From Lysobacter enzymogenes (GTDB lineage Bacteria > Pseudomonadota > Gammaproteobacteria > Xanthomonadales > Xanthomonadaceae), in contig NZ_FNOG01000007.1 in assembly GCF_900106525.1 (NCBI RefSeq), positions 232,288 to 296,287 of the forward strand: DNA of 64,000 nucleotides. Reading direction: 5' to 3'. A program made the translations under genes and the position numbers. Each line of letters opens with the position of its first letter. Position 1 is the first letter of the stretch. The notes below the pieces were generated by a model. The model searched no databases. It saw nothing but the letters and a program-made list of their open reading frames with translations, and was not told the origin of the DNA. Shown piece by piece: positions 27,286 to 35,618 of this stretch.

Positions 27286-27621
27286 GCGTGAACTTCCTTC
27301 CTTGAGAGGGGGCGCTATGCCGCGCGGCCGTGGCGGCCGGCGCAAGCCCGGCGATTCTAGCCAGCCGATGCGGGTCGGTTTGCGACAGGCCTTGCGGAAG
27401 AGGCGCAGCCACCGCGGCGAAGCGGAGGCGCCGACAGGCTTCGAGCAGAGCGTAAACCGCCGCAAACCCTTGCGGGTGCGCGGTTGCGCAAGAGGCGGCT
27501 TGGGCGATATCGCGATATGAACGAAGGCTAAGCCGGGCGTGCGGCGCGCGCCGCGCAACGCGGGCGAACGCGACACCGCGCACTGCCGGGGCGCGCCACA
27601 GCGCCCCGGCGCGGCTACGCG
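27286..27621. other. Intergenic region between DUF3060 gene and RND permease
   Basis: No gene is supported. A tandem GCGATATCGCGATAT lies near 27503-27518 and a terminator-like hairpin at 27585-27610. The region carries the DUF3060 gene's upstream DNA on the minus strand. Confidence 0.4.
27585..27610 (-). terminator. Hairpin after the RND operon
   Basis: Arms GCCGGGGCGC (27585-27594) and GCGCCCCGGC (27601-27610), 11 bases beyond the permease stop. No T-run follows, so the terminator role is inferred from position. Confidence 0.45.
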
Positions 27622-30600
27622 TCAGTGCGCCGGCGGCGGCCCGTCGCCGCGGCGGTGGCGCAGCCCGGTGAGTTTCTGCGCCGTGCGCCGCACCAGCAGA
27701 TAGAACAGCGGGATGTAGAACACCGCCAGCACCGTCGCAGTGAGGGTGCCGCCGACCACCGCGGTGCCGATCTCGATGCGGCTGTTGGCGCCGCCGCCGG
27801 TCGACAGCGCCAGCGGCAGCGCGCCGAAGATGAAGGCGAAGCTGGTCATCAGGATCGGCCGCAGGCGCAGGCGCGCGGCTTCCAGCGCCGCCTCGACCGT
27901 GGCGACGCCGCGGCGTTCGGCCTGTTCGGCGAACTCGACGATCAAGATCGCGTTCTTCGCCGCCAGGCCCATCGTGGTGATCAGGCCGATCTGGAAATAC
28001 ACGTCGTTCTCCAGCCCGCGCAGGGTCACCGCCACCACTGCGCCGATCAGGCCCAGCGGCACCACCAACAGCACAGCGACCGGGATCGACCAGCTCTCGT
28101 ACAACGCGGCCAGACACAGGAACACCAGCAGCAATGCCAGCGCATACAGCAGCGGCGCCTGGCCGGTCGACAGGCGTTCCTGATACGACAGGCCCGACCA
28201 GGCAACGCTTACGCCAGGAATCGCGCGCGCGAGTTCTTCCATCCGCGCCATCGCCGTGCCGCTGCTGACGCCGGGCGCGGGCGTGCCCTGCAACTCGGTA
28301 GCGGGCACGCCGTTGAAGCGCAGCAGCGCGGTCGGCGATTGCGCCCAGCCGAGCGTGGCGAAAGCCGAGAACGGCGTCATCTGCCCGTTGGCGCCGCGCA
28401 CATGCCACTGGTACAGGCTCTGCGGCTCGTTGCGGAACGGCGCATCGCCCTGCACGTAGACGCGCTTGACCCGGCCGCGGTCGATGAAGTCGTTGACGTA
28501 GCTGCCGCCCCAGGCGGTGGACAGCGTGGCGTTCACCGAATCCTGGGTGAGACCGAGGCTGGAGAGCATCTGCGCATCGCTATTGACCCGCAGCGTCGGC
28601 GTGTCCGGCAGCAGAGTCGGGCGCACCGAACCCAGCAGCGGGTCGCGCTGGGCGGCGGAGATCAGCTTGTCGCTGGCGGCGGCGAAGTCGGCGCGCGACA
28701 TGCCGCTGGTGTTCTGCAGCTCCAGGGTGAAGCCGGTGGTCTGGCCGAAGCCGCGGATCGGCGGCGGCGCCAGCACGAACACGCTGGCGTCGCGCAGGCC
28801 CGACAGCGCTTTGGACACGCGGCCGATCATCGCATCGGCGCTGCCGTCCTCGGTCTCGCGCTGCGACCAGTCGACCAGGCTGACGAAGCCCTGGCCGGAG
28901 TTCTGCGACGCGGTCGGGCCGCCGCCGCCGGCGACGATGAAGGCGGCGCTGATCAGGCCGGATTCGTTCTTGCTCAGATAGTCGTTGACCTGATCGCGCA
29001 CTTCGCTGGTGCGGCCCAGGGTGGCGCCGCCGGGCAGGCGGAACTGCACGTTGACCCGGCCCTGGTCTTCCGACGGCAGGAAGCCGGTGGGCAGGCGCAG
29101 GAACAGCACGCCCAGCGCGGCGGCGATCAGGACATAGCTCAGCAGCGCGATCCAGCGATGGCGGAAGATCGACTGCACGCTGCTCAGGTAGCGGCCGGTG
29201 GCGCCGTCCAGGGTGCGGTTGAAGCCGCCGCCCAGGCGCGCCGGCAGCGCCGCCAGCTTCGGCGCGCGCCGCGCCAGCCAGCCCGGCCCTTCGGCGGCCT
29301 GTGCGTGCGGCGACTTGAGCAAGGTCGCGGTCAGCGCCGGGCTCAGCACCAGCGCGACCAGCACCGACAGCGCCATCGACGAGACGATGGTCAGCGAGAA
29401 CTGACGATAGATCACGCCGGTGGAGCCGCCGAACATCACCATCGGCAGGAACACCGCCGACAGCACCAGGGCGATGGCGATCAGGGCGACGTTGATTTCG
29501 CGCATCGAGGCGATAGTGGCCTGGCGCGGGGTCATGCCCGGGTTCTCGTGCATCAGCCGCTCGACGTTCTCGACCACGACGATGGCGTCGTCGACGAGCA
29601 GGCCGATCGCCAGCACCAGGCCGAACAAGGTCAGCGTGTTGATCGAGAAGCCGGCGGCATAAATGATGCCGAACGTGCCCAGCAGCACCACCGGCACCGC
29701 GATCGCCGGGATCAGCGTCGCGCGCCAGCTCTGCAGGAACACGAACATCACGATCACCACCAGCACGATTGCTTCGATCAGGGTCTTGACCACTTCGCTG
29801 ATCGACAGCTTGATGAAGTCGGTAGCGTCGTTGAGGTAGGCGACCTTCCAGCCCTGCGGCAGGTTGGCCGACAGGCGCGTGACTTCGGCGCGGACCAGTT
29901 CGGCCGATTCCAGCGCGTTCGCGCCGGGCGCGAGTTGCAGCGCCATGCCGGCGGCGGGGTGGCCGTTGAGCAGGCTGGAGGAGTTGTAGTTCTCCGAACC
30001 GATCTCGACCCGCGACACGTCGCCGAGCCGCACCGAGGCGCCGTTGGCCTGGGTCTTGAGCACGATCTGGCGGAACTGCTCGGCGGTCTGCAGGCGGGTC
30101 TGCGCGGTCACCAGCGCGTTGAGCATCTGCGTGGCCGGCTGCGGCTGATCGCCGATCTGGCCGGCGGCGACTTCGGCGTTCTGGCTGCGGATCGCCGCGA
30201 GCACGTCGCTGGGCATGAGCTGGAACGAGGCCAGCTTGGCCGGATCCAGCCACACCCGCATCGCGTACGGGCTGCCGAACACGTTGGCGTCGCCGATGCC
30301 GGCGATGCGTGAGATCGGATCCTGGAAGTTGGTGGTGAGGTAGTCGGCGATGTCGCGGTTGGTGACGATGTTGTTCTCGTCGTAGATCGCCACCAGCATC
30401 AGGTCGTCGGGATTGGCCTTGCGTACCACGATGCCCTGTTGCTGCACCTGCTGCGGCAGGCGCGGGATCGCCTGCTGGACCTGGTTTTGCACCTGCACCT
30501 GGGCGATGTCGGGATCGACGTTGGTGTCGAAGGTGACCGAGATGGTGACCTGGCCGCGCGAGGTCGAGGTCGAGCTGAAGTACAGCATCCCGTCGATGCC

Positions 30601-30813
30601 GGTGAGCGTCTGCTCGATCACCTGGGTGACGCTGTTCTCGATGGTCTCGGCCGAGGCGCCGGGGTAGTTGGCGCGGATGCTGACGTTGGGCGGGGCGACG
30701 TTGGGATACTGCGAGATCGGCAGATTGCGGATCGCGAACGCGCCGGCCAGCATCACCACGATGGCCAGCACCCAGGCGAAGATCGGGCGCTCGATGAAAA
30801 CGCGGGAGATCAT
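27622..30813 (-). CDS. RND efflux pump inner membrane permease (HAE1/AcrB-type)
   Basis: A 1063-residue proton-driven drug exporter of the inner membrane. It starts MISRVFIERPIFAWVLAIVVML and NLPISQYPNVAPP as in AcrB/MexB. The proton relay is present: Asp408-Asp409 in GLLVDDAIVVVEN and Lys953 in GLAAKNAILIVEF. Two large periplasmic loops follow TM1 and TM7 in the expected places (QVQVQNQVQQAIPRLP in loop 1). Full family length and no gaps point to an active pump for hydrophobic compounds. The adaptor gene ends 9 bases upstream, so both are one operon (adaptor first). No outer-membrane channel gene is present; a TolC/OprM-type protein from elsewhere must complete the pump. Confidence 0.95.
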   Translation of the reverse strand: MISRVFIERPIFAWVLAIVVMLAGAFAIRNLPISQYPNVAPPNVSIRANYPGASAETIENSVTQVIEQTLTGIDGMLYFSSTSTSRGQVTISVTFDTNVDPDIAQVQVQNQVQQAIPRLPQQVQQQGIVVRKANPDDLMLVAIYDENNIVTNRDIADYLTTNFQDPISRIAGIGDANVFGSPYAMRVWLDPAKLASFQLMPSDVLAAIRSQNAEVAAGQIGDQPQPATQMLNALVTAQTRLQTAEQFRQIVLKTQANGASVRLGDVSRVEIGSENYNSSSLLNGHPAAGMALQLAPGANALESAELVRAEVTRLSANLPQGWKVAYLNDATDFIKLSISEVVKTLIEAIVLVVIVMFVFLQSWRATLIPAIAVPVVLLGTFGIIYAAGFSINTLTLFGLVLAIGLLVDDAIVVVENVERLMHENPGMTPRQATIASMREINVALIAIALVLSAVFLPMVMFGGSTGVIYRQFSLTIVSSMALSVLVALVLSPALTATLLKSPHAQAAEGPGWLARRAPKLAALPARLGGGFNRTLDGATGRYLSSVQSIFRHRWIALLSYVLIAAALGVLFLRLPTGFLPSEDQGRVNVQFRLPGGATLGRTSEVRDQVNDYLSKNESGLISAAFIVAGGGGPTASQNSGQGFVSLVDWSQRETEDGSADAMIGRVSKALSGLRDASVFVLAPPPIRGFGQTTGFTLELQNTSGMSRADFAAASDKLISAAQRDPLLGSVRPTLLPDTPTLRVNSDAQMLSSLGLTQDSVNATLSTAWGGSYVNDFIDRGRVKRVYVQGDAPFRNEPQSLYQWHVRGANGQMTPFSAFATLGWAQSPTALLRFNGVPATELQGTPAPGVSSGTAMARMEELARAIPGVSVAWSGLSYQERLSTGQAPLLYALALLLVFLCLAALYESWSIPVAVLLVVPLGLIGAVVAVTLRGLENDVYFQIGLITTMGLAAKNAILIVEFAEQAERRGVATVEAALEAARLRLRPILMTSFAFIFGALPLALSTGGGANSRIEIGTAVVGGTLTATVLAVFYIPLFYLLVRRTAQKLTGLRHRRGDGPPPAH

Positions 30814-30822
30814 GCGCGCGCC

Positions 30823-32064
30823 TCAGCCTTGCTTCGCAGGCTGGGCGCCCGGCGCTTGCAGCTTCTGCGGAGTCGATGCAGGCACCGCGCGCACGGTGGC
30901 GTCGCGGCGCAGCGAGCCGATGCCTTGGGTCACGACCTTGTCGCCGGGGTTGAGGCCGGTGCTGACGATCCAGTCGGCGCCGTCGACGCGGTCGGCGCCG
31001 ATCGGCCGCTGCACCGCCTTGTTGTCGGCGCCGACCACCCACACGAACGCATCGCCGGTGGGGCCGCGTACCAGCGCCTGCTGCGGCAGGCGGTAGGCCT
31101 GCGCCTGGGTCGCCTGGGCCAGCCGCGCACGCACGAACATGCCCGGCAGCAGCAGGCCGTCGGGGTTGGGCACGCGGATGCGCAGGGTGACCGTGCCGGT
31201 GGCTTCGTCGACCAACACTTCGGAGAACTGCAGCGTGCCCGGCTGCGGATAGTCGCTGCCGTTGGGCAGGACGATGCGCGCGCTGGTCTGGCTGGCCTGC
31301 ACGTTGCCGGCCGACAGTTGCTCGCGCAGCGCCAGCAACTGCTGCGCCGATTGCTGCACGTCGACGTAGATCGGATCCAGGCGCTGGATCGTCGCCAGCG
31401 GCGCGGCCTGGTCGGGCGTGACCAAGGCGCCGACGGTGACCAGCGAACGGCCGATGCGGCCGTCGATCGGCGCCGGCACGGTGGTGAAGCGCTGGTTGAT
31501 GCGCGCGGTCGACAGCGCCGCTTCGCGCTGGGCCACGGCCGCGCGCGCTTGATCCGCGGCGGCGACGGCGTTGTCGTAGTCCTGGCGGCTGATCATCTGC
31601 GTGGCCACCAGCGACTTATTGCGCTGGGCCAGCAGATCGGCGGCCTTGAGCGCGGCGCGCGCGTTGCTGAGGTCGGCTTCGGCCTGCTCGGCCGAGGCGC
31701 GGTACAGGCTGGGATCGATCTGGTACAGCGGCTGGCCGGCGCGCACCAGGCTGCCTTCCTCGAACATCTGCTTCTGCACCAGCCCGCCCACCTGCGGGCG
31801 CACCTCCGAACTCTGGAACGCCACTGCGCGGCCGTTGAATTCGTTGGTCAGCGCCACCGTGGTCGGCTGCATGACGACATAGCCGACCTCGATCGCGCGG
31901 TTCTGGCCGTCGCCGGCTTGCTTGTCCTTGCCGCCGCCGCAGGCCGTCAGGGCCAGGCAGGTCAGGGCCAGGGAGGCGGCAGCGAGTGTGGGCAGGCGAT
32001 GCGGGAATCCGGCGCGGCGGGCGGGACGATGGGCGAGGGATGCGTCGAGCAAGCGGGTGTCCAT
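30823..32064 (-). CDS. RND efflux periplasmic adaptor (membrane fusion protein), lipoprotein
   Basis: The 413-residue adaptor joins the permease at 27622 to an outer-membrane channel. It has a lipobox (SLALTCLALTAC) near residue 37, then GRAVAFQSSEVRPQVGGLVQKQ (start of the lipoyl domain), a long alpha-helical hairpin (YRASAEQAEADLSNARAALK to AQREAALSTARINQRF), the second lipoyl half VPAPIDGRIGRSLVTVGALV and a beta-barrel (TGTVTLRIRVPNPDGLLLPGMFV). This is the AcrA/MexA order. ATG 32062-32064 is chosen for the lipoprotein signal. No local repressor gene is adjacent; tandem ACATGA repeats near 32132-32145 upstream might be an operator. Confidence 0.92.
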   Translation of the reverse strand: MDTRLLDASLAHRPARRAGFPHRLPTLAAASLALTCLALTACGGGKDKQAGDGQNRAIEVGYVVMQPTTVALTNEFNGRAVAFQSSEVRPQVGGLVQKQMFEEGSLVRAGQPLYQIDPSLYRASAEQAEADLSNARAALKAADLLAQRNKSLVATQMISRQDYDNAVAAADQARAAVAQREAALSTARINQRFTTVPAPIDGRIGRSLVTVGALVTPDQAAPLATIQRLDPIYVDVQQSAQQLLALREQLSAGNVQASQTSARIVLPNGSDYPQPGTLQFSEVLVDEATGTVTLRIRVPNPDGLLLPGMFVRARLAQATQAQAYRLPQQALVRGPTGDAFVWVVGADNKAVQRPIGADRVDGADWIVSTGLNPGDKVVTQGIGSLRRDATVRAVPASTPQKLQAPGAQPAKQG

Positions 32065-32492
32065 GGGTCCGTGGGGCGCCGTGCGGCTAAACCGTCGCAG
32101 ACAGTAGCACTGAGACCCGGTCACGACGCTGACATGAACATGACAACGCACGGTCGGCGGACCGGTGCACACAGCGCGGGCTCGCCGACCTTGCCGACCT
32201 TGTCGGATGGGCGCGCGGGGCGCCACCCTGGGGGGGGAGTGGAGCCGGGCCGAATGGGTTGCGGATCGGGCGGGCCGCGGATCGGTGCGGGCGGGCACCC
32301 GCATGCAGCGAGTACAGCCGCCGCACTTTCGCGCCACACGTGATGCGCAGAGGGTGCGCATTGCATGTTGCGAGCCGCTGCAACACAACCGGAGCATCGC
32401 TCGCGCGAGCGACTGTGTCCCTATACTCGATCCGGCGCCGGCACGAAGACGGCGCCGGATCGAATCGGATTTTTTATCTAAGGAGAGATGGA
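32065..32492. other. Divergent region between the RND adaptor and the six-Cys peptide gene
   Basis: No gene is supported in these 428 bases. Upstream of the adaptor (minus strand) lie tandem ACATGA units near 32132-32145. Upstream of the peptide gene lie a TATACT box at 32422-32427 and a large hairpin at 32429-32461. Confidence 0.45.
32422..32475 (+). promoter_or_regulatory. -10 box plus 5' UTR hairpin with T-run (attenuator-like)
   Basis: TATACT at 32422-32427 is a 5 of 6 match to a -10 box. Directly after it, 12-bp arms GATCCGGCGCCG (32429-32440) and its complement (32450-32461) form a hairpin, followed 8 bases later by six T (32470-32475) and then the ribosome site TAAGGAGA. The layout could be a leader structure that limits transcription or protects the mRNA. 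Confidence 0.45.
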
Positions 32493-32711
32493 ATGAAGCG
32501 AAACGCTATCGGCTGGACCGCATTGGCGATGCTGATGTTCGGCATGGGTTTCGGCGCGTCGGCGACGGTGCCCGACCCGCAGGAGTGCCAGGATTCGTGC
32601 AATTTCTGGTTCGACCAGTGCGTGTTGGAAGGTCAGCCGACCAGGACCTGCGCCAAGGAGCAAGTTCGCTGCATCCGTACCTGCCTGCTGTTGGGCGGTC
32701 AGGGCGGCTGA
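32493..32711 (+). CDS. Small secreted six-cysteine peptide
   Basis: The 72-residue precursor has a signal peptide of about 24 residues (MKRNAIGWTALAM...GASA). The mature 48 residues contain exactly six cysteines (32, 36, 43, 53, 60, 64) with mirror-symmetric spacing: CX3C-X6-C-X9-C-X6-CX3C. This fits two antiparallel helices cross-linked by disulphides, as in alpha-hairpinin-like peptides; function is unknown. It ends LLGGQGG. TAAGGAGA at 32479-32486 fixes the ATG at 32493. The gene stands alone. Confidence 0.7.
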   Translation: MKRNAIGWTALAMLMFGMGFGASATVPDPQECQDSCNFWFDQCVLEGQPTRTCAKEQVRCIRTCLLLGGQGG

Positions 32712-32918
32712 ACCGGGCGAGCGCTCGCAGCGCTCGCGTAGCTTGTCGCATTCCGGCCGCGGCGACCCCGCGGCCGTTTTCGTCGCACGGCACGCACGGC
32801 CGAGTCACCACGCAGATGGACCGCTACCGCAACTGCATCAACGGCGCCAAGGGCGGTCGATTCGGCGGCGATCCGGCATCGGGCCGACCGCCCGCCCCAC
32901 GCAGCGCAGGCCGTCGCG

Positions 32919-33815
32919 CTAGAGCCGCAGCGCTTCGGCCGCGGCCTCGCGCAGCGCCGCGCCGATGCGCTGCAGCACCGCCGAGCGCACCGCCGCGTGC
33001 TGCCAGTACAGCGGCACGTCGAGCGAGCGGCCGGGATCGATCAGCACGATGCGCCCGGCGCGCAGAGCCGCGCCGGTCAGCGATTCCGGCGCTAGGCACC
33101 AGCCCAGCCCGAGCGCGGAGGCCTCGACGAAGCCGGTCGAGGTCGGCACGTAGTGCACCGGCGGCGCCAGCCTGGCGCGGGTGACCCTGCGCACGTAGCG
33201 CCATTGCAGTTCGTCCTTGCGGTTGAACACGATCATCGGCGCGCGCGCCAGCGCGGCGGCGTTCATGCCGTCGGCGAAATGGCGCGCGGCGAACTGCGGC
33301 GAGGCGATCGCGCGGTAGCGCATGGTGCCCAGCGGATGCACGTTGCAACCCTGCAGCGCGGCGGCCTCGGCGGTGATCGCTGCGAGCGCGGTGCCGTTGC
33401 GCAGCAGGTCGAGGGTGTGGTCCTGATCGTCGACGCGGATGTCGAACAGGTAGCCGTGGCGCTGGTGCAGGCGCGCCATCGCCGCCAGGAACCAAGTGTC
33501 GAGCGAGTCGTCGTTGACCGCGATCACGATCGGCCGGGTCGGTGCGGCCTCACGGTCCTCGGGCAAGAAGTCGGCCAGCGCCTCGGCTTCCAGCGCCTGC
33601 ATCGGCCGCACCCGGCGCAGCAGCCGCTCGCCGGCGCGGGTCGGCCGGCACGGCGCCTGGCGCACCACCAGCACCTGGCCGAGCCGGTCCTCCAGCGCCT
33701 TGATCCGCTGCGACACCGCCGAGGAGGTGACCGACAGCCGGCGCGCCGCGCCCTCGAAGCTGCCTTCCTCCAGCACCGCGGCGAACGCGGCCAATTGCGG
33801 GTGGAGAAGGTCCAT
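32919..33815 (-). CDS. argP: ArgP/LysG-like LysR-family regulator
   Basis: The 298-residue regulator begins MDLLHPQLAAFAAVLEEG and has the helix-turn-helix ARRLSVTSSAVSQRIKALED followed by VVRQAPCRPTRAGERLL, the pattern of ArgP/IciA (LysG). ArgP binds lysine or arginine and switches on the exporter gene. Its divergent neighbour is a LysE/ArgO exporter, which strongly supports this assignment. ATG 33813-33815 is used; ATG 33842 (9 codons earlier) is an alternative start. Symbol given by family and context. Confidence 0.85.
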   Translation of the reverse strand: MDLLHPQLAAFAAVLEEGSFEGAARRLSVTSSAVSQRIKALEDRLGQVLVVRQAPCRPTRAGERLLRRVRPMQALEAEALADFLPEDREAAPTRPIVIAVNDDSLDTWFLAAMARLHQRHGYLFDIRVDDQDHTLDLLRNGTALAAITAEAAALQGCNVHPLGTMRYRAIASPQFAARHFADGMNAAALARAPMIVFNRKDELQWRYVRRVTRARLAPPVHYVPTSTGFVEASALGLGWCLAPESLTGAALRAGRIVLIDPGRSLDVPLYWQHAAVRSAVLQRIGAALREAAAEALRL

Positions 33816-33942
33816 GGCGCGCTCCCGGCCGGCGGCCGACATTAGAAATTCTTGACACTGTAAAGGAAAATTAGCTGGCCTTAATGCGGCCCGGGCGGCA
33901 GGATGCGCCATCCCCGCAATCGCAACCGTTCTGGAGTCCGCC
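33816..33942. promoter_or_regulatory. Divergent argP-lysE control region
   Basis: This 127-base spacer contains the most AT-rich stretch around (33841-33885) with TTGACA at 33852-33857 and, on the minus strand, TACAGT. The LysR-type operator and both promoters should lie here; exact boxes are not resolved. Confidence 0.5.
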
Positions 33943-34560
33943 ATGTTGTCCGCCGCCGCCCTTGCCGGCTTTCTCGCCAGCGCCGGCCTGATCATCGCCA
34001 TCGGCGCACAGAACGCCTTCGTCCTGCGCCAGGGCCTGGCCCAGCGCCACGTCGGCCCGGTGGTGGCGATCTGCGCGCTGAGCGACATCGCCCTGATCCT
34101 GGCCGGCGTGGCCGGCATCGGCGCGCTGGTGCAGGCCTGGCCGGCGCTGCTGCAGGCGCTGCGCTTCGGCGGCGCCGCGTTCCTGGGCATCTACGGTTTC
34201 CTGGCCGCGCGTCGCGCCTGGCAGGGCAGCGGCGGGCTCGATGCCAGCAATGCCCAGCAGCAGACCCTGCGCACCGCGGTGCTGACCTGCCTGGCCTTCA
34301 CCTTCCTCAACCCGCACGTCTATCTGGACACGATGATCCTGCTCGGCAGCCTGTCCACGCGTTATGCCGGCGAACTGCGCTGGGCCTTCGCGATCGGCGC
34401 CTGCGCGGCCAGCATCGTCTGGTTCGTCTCGCTGGGCTTCGGCGCGCGCCTGCTGCAGCCGGTGTTCCGCAACCCGCGCGCGTGGCGGGTGCTCGACGGC
34501 GGCATCGCGGCGTTCATGTGGGCGCTGTGCGCGATGTTGCTGTGGCAGCCGTTGGGCTGA
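33943..34560 (+). CDS. LysE/ArgO family basic amino acid exporter
   Basis: A 205-residue inner membrane protein of about six helices. The family signature is clear at the N-terminus (GLIIAIGAQNAFVLRQGL) and in LAFTFLNPHVYLDTMILLGSLS. LysE/ArgO proteins export L-lysine and L-arginine when they accumulate, for example during peptide feeding. It is divergent from the ArgP-like regulator, the standard arrangement. A hairpin terminator follows the stop. Confidence 0.93.
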   Translation: MLSAAALAGFLASAGLIIAIGAQNAFVLRQGLAQRHVGPVVAICALSDIALILAGVAGIGALVQAWPALLQALRFGGAAFLGIYGFLAARRAWQGSGGLDASNAQQQTLRTAVLTCLAFTFLNPHVYLDTMILLGSLSTRYAGELRWAFAIGACAASIVWFVSLGFGARLLQPVFRNPRAWRVLDGGIAAFMWALCAMLLWQPLG

Positions 34561-34585
34561 GCGCGGCCGCAACCGGCGCGAATGA

Positions 34586-34619
34586 GCGAACGCCCGCGTA
34601 AATGCGGGCGTTCGCATTT
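34586..34619 (+). terminator. Rho-independent terminator of the exporter gene
   Basis: Arms GCGAACGCCCGC (34586-34597) and GCGGGCGTTCGC (34604-34615), loop of 6, then ATTT. It lies between convergent genes. Confidence 0.75.
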
Positions 34620-34642
34620 CACGGCGCGCGTTCGCGCAGCGG

Positions 34643-35416
34643 TCACTTCTTGCCCTGGGCCGCCTGCTCGATCAGCTGGGCCACCGCGTCGGGCTGCGAC
34701 ACGTAGATCGCGTGGCTGCCCTTGGCCTCGACCACACTGGCGCCGGCGCGCTTGGCCATCTGGCGCTGCGCCGCGGGCGGGATCATGCGGTCGTAGCCGG
34801 CGACCAGATACCAGCTCGGCTTGGACTTCCACGCCGGCACCGTGACCTTGCCGGCCAGCGCCTCCACGCCCCACGGCACCTGCGAGTCGGCCATGAAGCG
34901 CGCTTCCCCGGCCGATACGTCGGCGGCGAAGGAGGCGGCGAACTTGGCCGGATCCAGGAACAAAAAGCCCTCGCGCGGCGGCAGGATCGGCGGCACCGGC
35001 GCGCCCGGCGCGGGGTTGGCGATCAGGGTCTGCACCGATTCGCCCGCATCCGGCGCGAACGCGGCGATGTACACCAGGCGCTCGACCTTGGCATCGGTGC
35101 CGGCTTCGGAAATCACCACGCCGCCGTAGGAGTGGCCGACCAGCACCACCGGGCCGTCTTGCTGGGCGATGGCGCGCTTGACCACGGCCACGTCGTCGGC
35201 GAGCGAGGTGGTCGGGTTCTGCACCACGGTGACCCGGTAACCGTCCTTGGCCAGGCGGTCGTAGACCCGCTTCCAGCCCGAGCCGTCGACGAAGCCGCCG
35301 TGCACCAGCACGACGTTCTTGGCTTCGGTCGGGGCGGCGGTCTTCGGTGCGGCAGCGGCGGTGCCGGCGAGGGTCAGGGCGGCGGCGGTGGCGAGAGCGA
35401 GCACAGTGGCGTTCAT
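34643..35416 (-). CDS. Secreted alpha/beta hydrolase
   Basis: The 257-residue enzyme has a signal peptide (MNATVLALATAAALTLAG...AAAAP). The fold is visible from VVLVHGGFVDGSGWKRV, the nucleophile elbow GHSYGG, the acid region AGYDRMIPP and the catalytic His in KGSHAIYVSQP. This is the small EstC/salicylate-esterase-like group within alpha/beta hydrolases. The substrate is unknown and export suggests it acts on outside compounds. The ATG at 35414-35416 starts the signal sequence. It is convergent with the exporter gene. Confidence 0.85.
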   Translation of the reverse strand: MNATVLALATAAALTLAGTAAAAPKTAAPTEAKNVVLVHGGFVDGSGWKRVYDRLAKDGYRVTVVQNPTTSLADDVAVVKRAIAQQDGPVVLVGHSYGGVVISEAGTDAKVERLVYIAAFAPDAGESVQTLIANPAPGAPVPPILPPREGFLFLDPAKFAASFAADVSAGEARFMADSQVPWGVEALAGKVTVPAWKSKPSWYLVAGYDRMIPPAAQRQMAKRAGASVVEAKGSHAIYVSQPDAVAQLIEQAAQGKK

Positions 35417-35618
35417 GAGAAGTCTCCAGGGCGTAGGGAACTGCGGGATTCGAGGGGCGGAAGGGGCTTGCCTTCCGTGGGATGCAGGTTGCGCCCGCGC
35501 TGCCTGCGCCACCATCGGTTGAATGACCGAGGCAGGCGCGGGCGCGCCGCCGCTAGACTGCGCTGCGGCCTCGCCGCGCTCGCTCACTCAATCTCTCTTC
35601 GTCTATAGAGCCGCCCGC

